Source of the DNA: Rhodovibrionaceae bacterium
GTDB taxonomy: Bacteria; Pseudomonadota; Alphaproteobacteria; Kiloniellales; DSM-21159
Assembly: GCA_028279885.1 (NCBI GenBank)
Contig: JANQMX010000051.1
Span: 1-64,000 of the forward strand
Direction: 5' to 3'
DNA length: 64,000 bases
Numbering within the stretch: position 1 is the stretch's first letter; every line of letters starts with the position of its first letter. Made by a program: the position numbers and the translations under genes. Positions 41,807-49,936 of the stretch are shown in pieces. The notes below the pieces were generated by a model, which did not search any database, was not told the DNA's origin, and saw only the letters and a program-made list of their open reading frames with translations.

Positions 41807-42610
41807 ATGAGTGAGGAGACGGAGGCCGCAGCGCCTGGAACCGAGGGGCTTGCGGACCCCTTGGCGGCCCCACTGGCCGAACCGGGCGTCATCGAGCCTG
41901 GTGTTGTCGAGCCTGGCGTTGCCGAGCGGGCGTTGGAGCTGCTGCAGGCCGGCGGGCCCGTCGTGCTTATCCTGCTTTCCATGTCCGTTTTGGCCTTGGC
42001 CATTGTCTTCGCGAAGCTCATTCAGTTCCGCAGCCTACGTGCCGGCGACCTGAACACCGCTCAGGGCGCCCTGGCGCTATGGCAAGCCGGGCGCGGCGGT
42101 GAGGCCTTGGCCCTCGCCGACCGTTCGCGAAACCCGATCGCCCAGGTTCTCAGCCGGGCGATTCGCGGTCAGCGGCGCGGCTTGCCCGAGGCGAAGGTGC
42201 GTGAGGAGGTGATGCGCTACGGCGGCGATCTGCTGGAAGCGTTGCGCAGCTGGTTCCGGCCCCTGGAGGTGATCGCCTCGCTTGCGCCTTTGCTCGGCCT
42301 GTTCGGCACGGTGCTGGGCATGATCGAGGCCTTCCGTCAGCTGGAGCTGGCGGGCAACCAGGTCAACCCCGCCATCCTCTCGGGTGGCATCTGGGAAGCG
42401 CTCTTGACCACCGCCGTCGGCCTAGCCGTCGCGATACCGGCCGTCGTGGCGCTCAACTGGCTGGAGCGCAAAGTGGATCGCCTGGCGCATGAGATGGACA
42501 GCATCGTCACGCGCGTGTTCACCGAAGACCTCTCGGCCGATGCCGTCGATATGGAGGCAGAGGAGCGCTATGCAGCGGCCCATTTCAGCCCGGCCCCAGC
42601 TGGCCAATAG
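41807..42610 (+). CDS. exbB: Biopolymer transport proton channel subunit ExbB
   Basis: This 267-aa protein is the proton-channel subunit powering TonB. A Pro/Glu/Val-rich N-terminal repeat (PGVIEPGVVEPGV) precedes helix 1 (VVLILLSMSVLALAIVFAKL, about 50-70). The family core LEVIASLAPLLGLFGTVLGMI lies near 148-170, and helix 3, about 190-212, contains GGIWEALLTTAVGLAVAIPA, both classic MotA/TolQ/ExbB signatures. The ATG at 41807 follows GGGGACGG. It overlaps the first exbD by 41 bp. Confidence 0.95.
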   Translation: MSEETEAAAPGTEGLADPLAAPLAEPGVIEPGVVEPGVAERALELLQAGGPVVLILLSMSVLALAIVFAKLIQFRSLRAGDLNTAQGALALWQAGRGGEALALADRSRNPIAQVLSRAIRGQRRGLPEAKVREEVMRYGGDLLEALRSWFRPLEVIASLAPLLGLFGTVLGMIEAFRQLELAGNQVNPAILSGGIWEALLTTAVGLAVAIPAVVALNWLERKVDRLAHEMDSIVTRVFTEDLSADAVDMEAEERYAAAHFSPAPAGQ

Positions 42611-43007
42611 GCTGGGGCAGCCGCAAGGCAGGCGACGCCCGCTGATCAGCCTGACGCCGCTGATCGACGTGGTGTTCATCCTGCTCGTGTTCTTCATGCT
42701 GGCCTCTTCGTTCCTCGATTGGCGCTCGATCGATCTGAATGCGCCAGCGCAGGCGGCCGCGGGACCGGCAATTGAGGGCGCGCTTTTGGTCGAGATTCAT
42801 CCTGATTGGCTGCTGCTTTCCGGCGAGCCCGTCTCGCTCGACGTACTTACCTCCCGAATTACGGAACGGGTCGAGGCCAAGCCCGATCAGCGGGTGGTGG
42901 TGAAATCGGCCGCCGGCGTGCCGCTGCAAAACGCTGTGAACGTCCTTGATCGTCTGACCGAGGCCGGCGCAGCGCAACTATCGCTCACTCGCGATCGAGG
43001 GCGCTGA
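42570..43007 (+). CDS. exbD: Biopolymer transport protein ExbD (first copy)
   Basis: This 145-aa protein has one membrane helix (LIDVVFILLVFFMLASSF, about 30-48) bearing the proton-carrying aspartate in the family motif PLIDVVFILLVFF. A periplasmic domain of about 90 residues follows. The ATG at 42570 has AGGAGCG directly upstream and lies inside the exbB 3' end, giving translational coupling. The frame extends 27 codons further upstream as an exbB shadow. It differs from the second ExbD in lacking acidic residues around the helix start. Confidence 0.93.
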   Translation: MQRPISARPQLANRLGQPQGRRRPLISLTPLIDVVFILLVFFMLASSFLDWRSIDLNAPAQAAAGPAIEGALLVEIHPDWLLLSGEPVSLDVLTSRITERVEAKPDQRVVVKSAAGVPLQNAVNVLDRLTEAGAAQLSLTRDRGR

Positions 43008-43011
43008 GCCA

Positions 43012-43416
43012 ATGCGCTTCGCCCGACCCCGGCAGAGGAACGATGACGAGCGCATCTTGCCGCTGATCAACGTCGTCTTCCTGCTGCTGATCTTCTTCAT
43101 GCTGGCGGGCCGATTCTCCGCCTCGGATCCCTTCGAGATCGAGCCGCCGCGCTCGGCCAGCGAGGGAGTAGCGACAGAGCGGGACATCCTCGTTCTTGTC
43201 GGCGCGGACGGCAGGCTGGCCTTGGACGGCGAGATCATAGAAGAGACTGCGCTGGGCGCTGCGGTGGCCGATCGTCTTTCGCCCGACAAAGAGATGCGGC
43301 TGTGGCTCAAGGCGGATGGGAGCGCCGAGGCGACCCGGGTGGTCGAGGTGATGGAGCTGCTGCGCGCCGCCGGTGCCGAGCGACTGCGCCTCCTGACCGT
43401 GACGGGGGGCGGCTGA
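43012..43416 (+). CDS. exbD: Biopolymer transport protein ExbD (second copy)
   Basis: This 134-aa ExbD has a helix LPLINVVFLLLIFFMLAG (about 16-34). The usual membrane aspartate of the family motif PLIDVVF is replaced by asparagine (PLINVVF), a potentially important change because that aspartate carries protons. The periplasmic domain ends RLRLLTVTGGG. The ATG at 43012 is 4 bp after the first exbD stop. The pair may form a heteromeric ExbD complex. The stop overlaps the tonB start (TGATG). Confidence 0.9.
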   Translation: MRFARPRQRNDDERILPLINVVFLLLIFFMLAGRFSASDPFEIEPPRSASEGVATERDILVLVGADGRLALDGEIIEETALGAAVADRLSPDKEMRLWLKADGSAEATRVVEVMELLRAAGAERLRLLTVTGGG

Positions 43417-44519
43417 TGCGAATTGCCCGCCGGCAGTGGACCTGCGCCCTCTGTGCGGCGCTCATGGTGCATGTCGGGGTTGCCTTCTGGCTGCTCTGGC
43501 AGCCGCAAGAGTCGGGCGCCGTGGGGGCGGGCATCGGCGGCGTCGAGTTCTCCTTGGGGCCTGCCGGTGGTGCCCCTGGCGGTGAAGCGCAGGCATCGGA
43601 GGAGGTCGCGGAGGCCGATACAGTCGAGCCGGACTCGACGATGACGCCGACGGAAGAAACGACGGAAACCGCGGAGATCACCGAGCCGGAGCAGGCCGAA
43701 ATCGTCGAGACCGAGGTGGCTTCGGCCGTGACGGAAGAGCCTCAGCAGCCAACGGTGGAGCCGCCGCAAGAGGTTCCGATCGAACGGGCGGAGCCGACCG
43801 AGACTCAAACGGCTGCGAGATGGGCCCTCGCAGAGGATACCCAAGTCGAGCCGATGGAGACCGTGCAGCCGGAACAGGTGGCGCCGGCCGAGAGTGTACC
43901 GGTCGAGCCGACGATTCAGGCAACGGAAGCAGAACCACCGGAGCCGACGGTTCAGGTCGCCGAAGCCGCACCGCCGGAACCTGAAACCGTCGAGACGGTA
44001 TCAAACCTTGCGCCACCGGTCCCGCGCCGCCGTCCGGCCGAGCCGCCGAGAGAGGTTGTCGCGCCGGCGCCCGCCAGACAGGTCGCTCAAGCAAGTGTCG
44101 TGACGACGGGCGAGACCGATCAGGTCGCCAGGGTCACCCCCTCCGTCGCCGGCGCGGGCGGCAAGGCCGGCACGGAAACGAGCCCGGAGGCAGGGAGCGG
44201 CGATGCCAGCAGAGGTGGCGGCATTCCCGGTGCCGAGGCCGACTACATGGCCTTGCTCCAGGCCTGGCTGGAAAAGCACAAGGAGTATCCCCGCCGCGCG
44301 CAGCTACGCCGGCAAGAAGGCACGGCTCTGCTCTACTTCGTCATGGACCGGGAAGGCCGGGTGATCACGCACCGCCTGCAGGAGAGCTCCGGTTACAGGC
44401 TGCTCGACCGGGAAGTGGAGGAGATGATCAAGCGCGCCCAGCCGCTGCCCAAGATGCCCGATGATATGGAGCAGGTGCAGCTTGAGCTCGTCGTGCCGGT
44501 CCAGTTCTTTCTCAGGTGA
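43416..44519 (+). CDS. tonB: TonB energy transducer
   Basis: This 367-aa protein has an N-terminal anchor helix (TCALCAALMVHVGVAFWLLW, about 9-28). A long acidic spacer of Glu/Pro/Val/Thr repeats (about 55-215) follows instead of the Pro-Lys repeats of enteric TonB. A basic-proline stretch (PPVPRRRPAEPPRE) leads to the C-terminal TonB domain (about 275-367) with YPRRAQLRRQEGTALLYFVM, GRVITHRLQESSGYRLLD and LELVVPVQFFLR. The ATG at 43416 overlaps the preceding exbD stop. It should energise the six receptors in this island. Its stop lies 9 bp from the convergent ligase gene. Confidence 0.93.
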   Translation: MRIARRQWTCALCAALMVHVGVAFWLLWQPQESGAVGAGIGGVEFSLGPAGGAPGGEAQASEEVAEADTVEPDSTMTPTEETTETAEITEPEQAEIVETEVASAVTEEPQQPTVEPPQEVPIERAEPTETQTAARWALAEDTQVEPMETVQPEQVAPAESVPVEPTIQATEAEPPEPTVQVAEAAPPEPETVETVSNLAPPVPRRRPAEPPREVVAPAPARQVAQASVVTTGETDQVARVTPSVAGAGGKAGTETSPEAGSGDASRGGGIPGAEADYMALLQAWLEKHKEYPRRAQLRRQEGTALLYFVMDREGRVITHRLQESSGYRLLDREVEEMIKRAQPLPKMPDDMEQVQLELVVPVQFFLR

Positions 44520-44528
44520 CGGGCTGGG

Positions 44529-45851
44529 TCAGATGACGCGACTGTAGCGCGTCGCGTATTCGTCTCCGATCACGTCCCTGTCGGCGCGGGTGTTCTCCAG
44601 CACCGCGAGGTAGGCGGTCCGGAACAGAGGACCAAAGGTGGAGTCGAGAAACGGGCTGTCTCGGAGAACGCCAAGCACCTCTTCGAGCGAGCTGGCGATG
44701 GGCGCTATGCCGCGTGCCTCGCATTCGGCTTTGTCGATCGTAGCGGGGTCGCGGTCGATGCTTTCGGGTGCGGGCAGCCCGTCGCGAAGGCCATTCATGC
44801 CCGCGTGGATCAAGGCGGCGAGCGCCAGATAAGGGTTGCAGCCGCCGTCGGCGACGCGGAACTCGATCGAAGCGGCCGGGTTGACACCATCCGGTTCGAG
44901 CGGTCGCGGGCACAGGCGGATGGCCGCTTCGCGGTTGCGTTCGCCGAAGCAGTTGAAGACACCCACCCAGCTCGACGGTAGCAGCCGGTCGAACGAGTTA
45001 CCCGACGGCGTGGTGAAGCCCATGACCGCCGTCAGATCGCGCAGCAAGCCGGCAACGAAGGCGCCGCTGGTCTCGGTCAGGGCATCCTGTTCCGCCGTCA
45101 CGGGTTTCCCGTCGGTTGTCCAAAGACTCAGGTGGATGTGCACGCCGCTGCCGGGCTGCTCCGGATCGGGCTTCGGCGCGAAGGTGGCCGACCAACCACG
45201 CAAGCGAGCGGCGTCGCGTATCGCCTCCCGCGCCATCACCGCCTGGTCCGCCGACAACAGGACATCGGCGGCGGGGCTTGCGATCTCGAACTGGTGCTCG
45301 CCGTACTCGGCCACGAACTGATCGAGCCGCGTTCCCGCCGTGGCCAGCACCGCCTGCACGGCATCGGCCAGGCCGGAAATGGCGCGGGTGCCCGCGAGCG
45401 AGAAGGCGGGGGTCGGCACCTCCTGGACGCCGTGGATGTAGCACTCCTGCTCGAAGCCGGCCTTGATCACCAAGCCGAACTCGTCGCGCAGCTTCGCGAT
45501 CGCGGCTTTCAGTTGGTTGCGCGGGCAGAGCGGCCAGGGCTGGCCGTCGATGTTCTTGAGTTCGCAGAGAAAGAGATCGAGGGCCGGGCGCTCGCCGGCC
45601 GGCGGAAGGGTCATGCGGGTTGCGGGATCACCGACGATGCGTGTCTCCCCCATCGGGCCGAAGGGGTTGCCGGCTGGGATGGTGTTGAAGGGGGAGAGCA
45701 TGATGTTGGTCGGGACCCACGGCAGGCCCTGGGCCAGCACCTCGTCGGTGCGGACGGCGGGCACGGAGCGCCCCCGCATCACGCCGCAAAGATCGAGGTT
45801 GCCGAACATCGACACACGTGGCGCTTCATTCCGGTGGAGAGTCTCGTTCAT
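44529..45851 (-). CDS. Glutamine synthetase-family gamma-glutamyl ligase
   Basis: This 440-aa protein shows the GS catalytic fold: the metal/ATP ligand stretches GFEQECYI, EYGEHQFEIASPAAD and GSGVHIHLSLW, then NREAAIRLCP and ASIEFRVADGGCNPYLALAA. The N-terminal beta-grasp part is short, as in GlnA-like gamma-glutamylpolyamine or gamma-glutamylamide ligases, and no adenylylation-loop tyrosine region is obvious, so housekeeping glutamine synthesis is unlikely. Its ATG overlaps the amidohydrolase stop by 4 bp (ATGA), giving a two-gene operon. I infer that an amine or ammonia imported by the adjacent ABC system is coupled to glutamate; the substrate is unknown. Confidence 0.88.
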   Translation of the reverse strand: MNETLHRNEAPRVSMFGNLDLCGVMRGRSVPAVRTDEVLAQGLPWVPTNIMLSPFNTIPAGNPFGPMGETRIVGDPATRMTLPPAGERPALDLFLCELKNIDGQPWPLCPRNQLKAAIAKLRDEFGLVIKAGFEQECYIHGVQEVPTPAFSLAGTRAISGLADAVQAVLATAGTRLDQFVAEYGEHQFEIASPAADVLLSADQAVMAREAIRDAARLRGWSATFAPKPDPEQPGSGVHIHLSLWTTDGKPVTAEQDALTETSGAFVAGLLRDLTAVMGFTTPSGNSFDRLLPSSWVGVFNCFGERNREAAIRLCPRPLEPDGVNPAASIEFRVADGGCNPYLALAALIHAGMNGLRDGLPAPESIDRDPATIDKAECEARGIAPIASSLEEVLGVLRDSPFLDSTFGPLFRTAYLAVLENTRADRDVIGDEYATRYSRVI

Positions 45852-46705
45852 AGAGTGCGCCCTGCCTCTAAAGAGTTGCGAAGGTCGGTTCGATCGATCT
45901 CGGCAAGGCTCGCAGGCAGGACGCGCGACAGCCTCTTGCCCCAGTCCTTCTGCCCCTTTGGTTGGGAGATCAGATCCTGTCTGATCTCAAGCTCGACGTG
46001 CAGCAGCCCCAGCCGCTCGCAATGCACCGGAATGGCGTAGTCACCGTCGTCGTCAATGCCGTAGGGCTGATTGACTCCGACGACCAAATCTCCTTCGGCT
46101 TCCAACGCCGCGATCACCGCCAAGGCGAAGCGGCTGTCTCGATTGAACAACACACCGATATGCCACGGCCGTGCACCGGGGTGGTCGGAATGATCGGGCG
46201 TGAAGCTGTGAACCGAGACGACGACCGGGGGTCGCCCTGCCGCAAGGCGTTGCATGATCACGGTCTCCATCCGCGCGTGATAGGGTAGAAAGATCTCTGC
46301 GATCCGGCTGGCGATCTGCTGCAGGTCGAGCCGTTCATTGCGCGCAATGTGAACACCGTCCATGAAGGTGACGAAGGCCTCCGGGCTGTGCGGAGGCCGG
46401 TTGCAATCGATCAGGATCCTGGAATAGCGCTGATAAAGAAGCTCGGCGTCCAGCGCATCCGAAAGAAATCGGCTGACTGCCAGCGCCCCGATGTCATAGG
46501 CGAGATGCTGTTCGAAGTCGCTTGCGGTAAGCCCGTAGTTGCCGAGAGAATTCGGCATGAGGTTGCCGGCATGGTCGCATATGATGATGAAATCCGAGGC
46601 GCCGGCGGCGCGCTCGTGGCCAACCGGGTCGACGTCATCTTGGCCAAGCAGCCCGCTCTCCCATCGAAAGCCGCGAGCTGGGCTGCTGTCACGATTGATC
46701 GTCAC
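45848..46705 (-). CDS. N-formylglutamate amidohydrolase family protein
   Basis: This 285-aa protein matches the N-formylglutamate amidohydrolase family: IIICDHAGNLMPNSLGNYGL with the zinc-ligand His, YDIGALAVSRFLSDALDA, ILIDCNRPPHSPEAF, VSVHSFTP, HIGVLFNRD and HVELEIRQDLI. The family hydrolyses N-acylated amino acids such as N-formyl-L-glutamate. I start it at GTG 46705 with TGGAGGA five bases upstream; the open frame runs 290 codons further, but that part overlaps the divergent permease and is non-homologous. It forms an operon with the GS-like gene. Histidine-pathway genes are absent, so a different acyl-amino acid may be the substrate. Confidence 0.88.
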   Translation of the reverse strand: MTINRDSSPARGFRWESGLLGQDDVDPVGHERAAGASDFIIICDHAGNLMPNSLGNYGLTASDFEQHLAYDIGALAVSRFLSDALDAELLYQRYSRILIDCNRPPHSPEAFVTFMDGVHIARNERLDLQQIASRIAEIFLPYHARMETVIMQRLAAGRPPVVVSVHSFTPDHSDHPGARPWHIGVLFNRDSRFALAVIAALEAEGDLVVGVNQPYGIDDDGDYAIPVHCERLGLLHVELEIRQDLISQPKGQKDWGKRLSRVLPASLAEIDRTDLRNSLEAGRTL

Positions 46706-46733
46706 CGGCTTCCTCCATCGATACTGTTTTGAT

Positions 46734-46781
46734 AAATAATTGCCAGTTTTCACTGTGTCGTCCAACACTGAAAAATAATTG
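46734..46781. promoter_or_regulatory. Repeated 9-mer in the divergent promoter of the nitrogen locus
   Basis: The 9-mer AAATAATTG occurs at 46734-46742 and 46773-46781, bracketing an imperfect inverted repeat (TTTTCACTGTGT ... ACACTGAAAA). The stretch is AT-rich and lies between the divergent starts at 46705 and 46832. A candidate operator for the RpiR regulator encoded at 51577-52437. Confidence 0.45.
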
Positions 46782-46831
46782 ATATCTGATCCGCCGTTCG
46801 CTTCTCTAGACCTGCCGAGTGGGACCGAGGC

Positions 46832-48760
46832 ATGAATCAAGCGGAAAACGCGTTTCTGGAGGCTGAGTCGAGACGAGCGGAGGCGGTGGCACAGACGCTG
46901 CTGCTCGTCGCCCTGGTCGTCGGTATCACGGTCGCACTGAGCTTGATCATGGGGCGCGCCGGCGAACGGATCGCGACGCAGCTCTGCATCAGTATCGCTG
47001 CAATCGTTTCTCTCGCCGTGTTCAGCGGCAACTCCGGGATCGTTTCCTTCGGCCACGCCGCCTTCATGGGGCTTGGCGCCTATCTGTCCGGCATTCTGAC
47101 GATGCCGGCCGCCATTCAAGGCAGCGCGCTGCCCAATCTTCCGGCCTTTCTCGCTGACTATGAGCTCGGTCTCTTCGCGTCTCTGGCGGTCGTTGCGCTT
47201 TTCGGTGCCGCGGTCGCGCTGCTGATCGGGCTGCCCATCGCGCGCCTGAACGGCGCCTCGGCCACTATCGCCACGCTTGGAATTCTCATCATCGTGCACA
47301 GCGTGCTGGTGGGCACGCGCGACATCACCCGAGGCAGCCAAACCTTCTTCGGCGTACCGCGCGTGACCACCCTCGAAGTCGCACTCGGCGCCGCGATCGT
47401 CTTCATATGCTTGGCACGGCTTTATCGCGAAAGCCGCTACGGTCTGATGCTGCGGGCGGTGCGCGACAACGAGCCGGCAGCGGTCGCCATGGGTATCGAA
47501 CCGCGCCGGGCGCGCCTTATCGCTTGGGTCGCATCCGGTGCACTGGCGACGGTGGCCGGTGCGCTCTATGGCCATATGCTCGGGGCTTTCTCACCCCGCG
47601 ACTTCTATTTCGCCCTGACCTTCAGCATGGTGGCGATGCTGGTGGTCGGCGGCATGCTGACGGTCAGCGGGGCCGTCGTCGGCGTCATCGTCGTGACCTT
47701 GCTGCAGGACAGTGTTCGACAGATCGAAGGCGGCTTTGCCTTGGGGCCGATCGAGGTGCCGCAGATCTTCGGGCTGACGACGGCAACGCTCGGCATTGTC
47801 ATTCTGCTGGTCATATGGCTGCGGCCGCGGGGCTTGCTCGGCTACCGCGAGGCGAGCTTGCCCTTTCTCGAGCGCCTTGCAGCCCAGGCGATGAGCCGGT
47901 TGGGCAGCCTTGTGCCGCTCGGGCGAGGGCGGGCCAGCGTCGAAACCGACGCGGACCTTGACCACAGTCGAGACGGCGTCTCCATAAAGGGCCTGACGAA
48001 GCACTTCAAGGGTCTGACCGCGGTCGACGAAGCCAGCTTTTCGGTGCCGGCAGGAAAGGTCACCGGCCTGATCGGTCCGAACGGCGCGGGCAAATCCACC
48101 ATCGTCAACCTCATGACCGGCCAGTTGCCGGCCAGCGCGGGCGCCGTGCGGCTGGGGTCTGTCGATCTCCTCGACCTGCCGGCCTATCGCATCGCCCATC
48201 TCGGGGTTGCGCGGACGTTTCAGAACAATCGCCTGTTCGAGGACCTGACCGTCTATGAGAACGTTCTGGTTCCTGCGCTCGCCATTGGCGCCTCACGACA
48301 GGAGGCCGCGCAGTTGGTGGCGCACGAGCTGAATGCGTTGGATCTGCTTGATGTGGCGCATGATCGCGCGGGAAGTCTTCCCTACGGTGCACGCAAGCGA
48401 CTGGAGATCGCCCGCTGTTTGGCGCTGCGACCCATCCTGCTGGTGCTGGATGAACCCGCCGCAGGTATGAATCCCGAAGAGACGGCCGATCTTGCCGAGC
48501 GGCTTGCCCGTCTTGGCCACGAGCACGGCTATGCGACGCTGCTGATCGACCACGATCTCGGCTTCGTGAATCGACTGTCCAGCTCGATCGTTGTGGTCAA
48601 CCGCGGCCGTGTCATCGCGATCGGCACGCCGGAGCAGATCCAGACCAACCCAGATGTCATCGAGGCCTACATCGGCACGGGTCGAGCCCGGTCGGAAGAA
48701 CCGGAGCCGGTGCCGCTTTCCCCCTCCATCACCCTTACGGCAAAAGGAGAAACTCCATGA
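46832..48760 (+). CDS. Fused branched-chain amino acid-type ABC permease-ATPase (LivM-LivG)
   Basis: This 642-aa protein joins a LivM-like permease (about 1-335; FGHAAFMGLGAYLSGILT, ATLGILIIVHSVLVGTRDIT, RAVRDNEPAAVAMGIEP) to a LivG-like ATPase (about 380-630). The ATPase has Walker A GPNGAGKST near 414-422, the Q-loop region VARTFQNNRLFEDLTVYENV, the signature area LPYGARKRLEIARCLAL, Walker B ILLVLDEPAAG and the switch LLIDHDLGFV. Frame continuity was followed through the junction near 48000, so the fusion is in the sequence. Its stop overlaps the binding-protein start (ATGA). It imports a ligand chosen by the following binding protein. Confidence 0.93.
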   Translation: MNQAENAFLEAESRRAEAVAQTLLLVALVVGITVALSLIMGRAGERIATQLCISIAAIVSLAVFSGNSGIVSFGHAAFMGLGAYLSGILTMPAAIQGSALPNLPAFLADYELGLFASLAVVALFGAAVALLIGLPIARLNGASATIATLGILIIVHSVLVGTRDITRGSQTFFGVPRVTTLEVALGAAIVFICLARLYRESRYGLMLRAVRDNEPAAVAMGIEPRRARLIAWVASGALATVAGALYGHMLGAFSPRDFYFALTFSMVAMLVVGGMLTVSGAVVGVIVVTLLQDSVRQIEGGFALGPIEVPQIFGLTTATLGIVILLVIWLRPRGLLGYREASLPFLERLAAQAMSRLGSLVPLGRGRASVETDADLDHSRDGVSIKGLTKHFKGLTAVDEASFSVPAGKVTGLIGPNGAGKSTIVNLMTGQLPASAGAVRLGSVDLLDLPAYRIAHLGVARTFQNNRLFEDLTVYENVLVPALAIGASRQEAAQLVAHELNALDLLDVAHDRAGSLPYGARKRLEIARCLALRPILLVLDEPAAGMNPEETADLAERLARLGHEHGYATLLIDHDLGFVNRLSSSIVVVNRGRVIAIGTPEQIQTNPDVIEAYIGTGRARSEEPEPVPLSPSITLTAKGETP

Positions 48761-49926
48761 AAGCGATCAGAGATGTCATGTTGGCGGGAGTCAGCCTCGC
48801 CGTTATTGCCGGCGTGTCGGTCAGCGTGGCCGTGGCCGAGGACGAGTACTTCATCGGCGTCACCTCGGCTCAGTCGGGCTATCTCGCGCCTTACGATCAG
48901 CCGGCCTACGCCGGCTTCAAGTTCTGCATCGAGGAGAAGAACGCGCAGGGCGGGCTGAACGGCAAGATCCCGGTGCGCCTTGAGGTCAAGGACACGCGCT
49001 CCGACACCGCAGAGACGATCAAGGCGGTGCAGGAATTGGTCGACGATGGGGCACAGTTCATCGTGTCACCGGCGGATGCGGATCCCACCATCGCGGCCGG
49101 CCAGATCACCCAGGCGGCCGGCATTCCGACCATGACCTTCGCCGGAACGGCACCGGTTCTGACGGCGGTCGGCGAGTACATTTTCGGCAGCTATCCGGCG
49201 GATAATCAGCAGGCGACGGTGCTGGCCGACTTCGCCACCGAGAAGGGCTTCGAGCGCGTCTACATCCTGAAATCCCCGGATGCCGCCTACACCCTGGGTG
49301 GACCCGAGTACTTCGCTGAGGTCTTCGAGAAGAACGGCGGCACCATGGTCGGCGAGTCGCTCTACTCGCTCAACCAGCCGGACTTCTCGACCATCGTCAC
49401 CAAGATCAAGTCGACCGAGCCGGCGCCGGATCTGATCGTCACCTGGGCGTGGGAGCCGGACTTTCCCGCCTTCATCAAGGCGCTGCGTGGTGCTGGCGTG
49501 ACGACCCAGGTTATGGGTGGCGACGTGCTCGACACACCGACCATTCGCGGTCTCGGCGACGTTGTGAGCGGCGTCTATCACACCAGCGGTGGCTTCCCGG
49601 AGGAAGGCTCCGACTATGCCGACTTCGTGAAACGCTATGAGGCGGCGACCGGCAGCCCCCCTGACAACAACTATTACGTCAACGGCTGCGACATCGCGAA
49701 TATGATCGAGCAGGCAATCGCCGCTGCTGGGTCGACCGACCCCTCGGACGTCCGCGACGCGCTTGCGGATATCAAGGACGGCAAGGGCATCATGTCGAAC
49801 TTCACCTTCGCGGGCACCGATCGGATGCCGTTGCGCCCGGTCGTTATCGCCAAGATCGAAGAGGACGGCACCAAGAGCTTCGTCCGCCGCGCCATGGCGG
49901 ATCCCGACAAGCTGCCGCAGCCTTGA
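48757..49926 (+). CDS. Branched-chain amino acid-type ABC substrate-binding protein
   Basis: This 389-aa periplasmic protein has a signal peptide (about 1-27, ending SVAVA) and the two-lobed Peripla_BP_6 fold. Recognisable pieces are YFIGVTSAQSGYLAPYDQPA, EVKDTRSDTAETIKAVQELV, AAGIPTMTFAGTAPV and NQPDFSTIVTKIKSTEPAPD. The family binds amino acids, amides, urea and aromatic acids; the ligand here is undetermined. It overlaps the permease-ATPase fusion by 4 bp and is followed 10 bp later by the second ATPase. Confidence 0.93.
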   Translation: MKAIRDVMLAGVSLAVIAGVSVSVAVAEDEYFIGVTSAQSGYLAPYDQPAYAGFKFCIEEKNAQGGLNGKIPVRLEVKDTRSDTAETIKAVQELVDDGAQFIVSPADADPTIAAGQITQAAGIPTMTFAGTAPVLTAVGEYIFGSYPADNQQATVLADFATEKGFERVYILKSPDAAYTLGGPEYFAEVFEKNGGTMVGESLYSLNQPDFSTIVTKIKSTEPAPDLIVTWAWEPDFPAFIKALRGAGVTTQVMGGDVLDTPTIRGLGDVVSGVYHTSGGFPEEGSDYADFVKRYEAATGSPPDNNYYVNGCDIANMIEQAIAAAGSTDPSDVRDALADIKDGKGIMSNFTFAGTDRMPLRPVVIAKIEEDGTKSFVRRAMADPDKLPQP

Positions 49927-49936
49927 TCCGACTTGC

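Noticed and set aside
46706-47575. N-terminal extension of the N-formylglutamate amidohydrolase frame
   Set aside because: It overlaps the divergent permease-ATPase gene, lacks similarity to the family, and a GTG with a strong ribosome binding site marks the real start at 46705.
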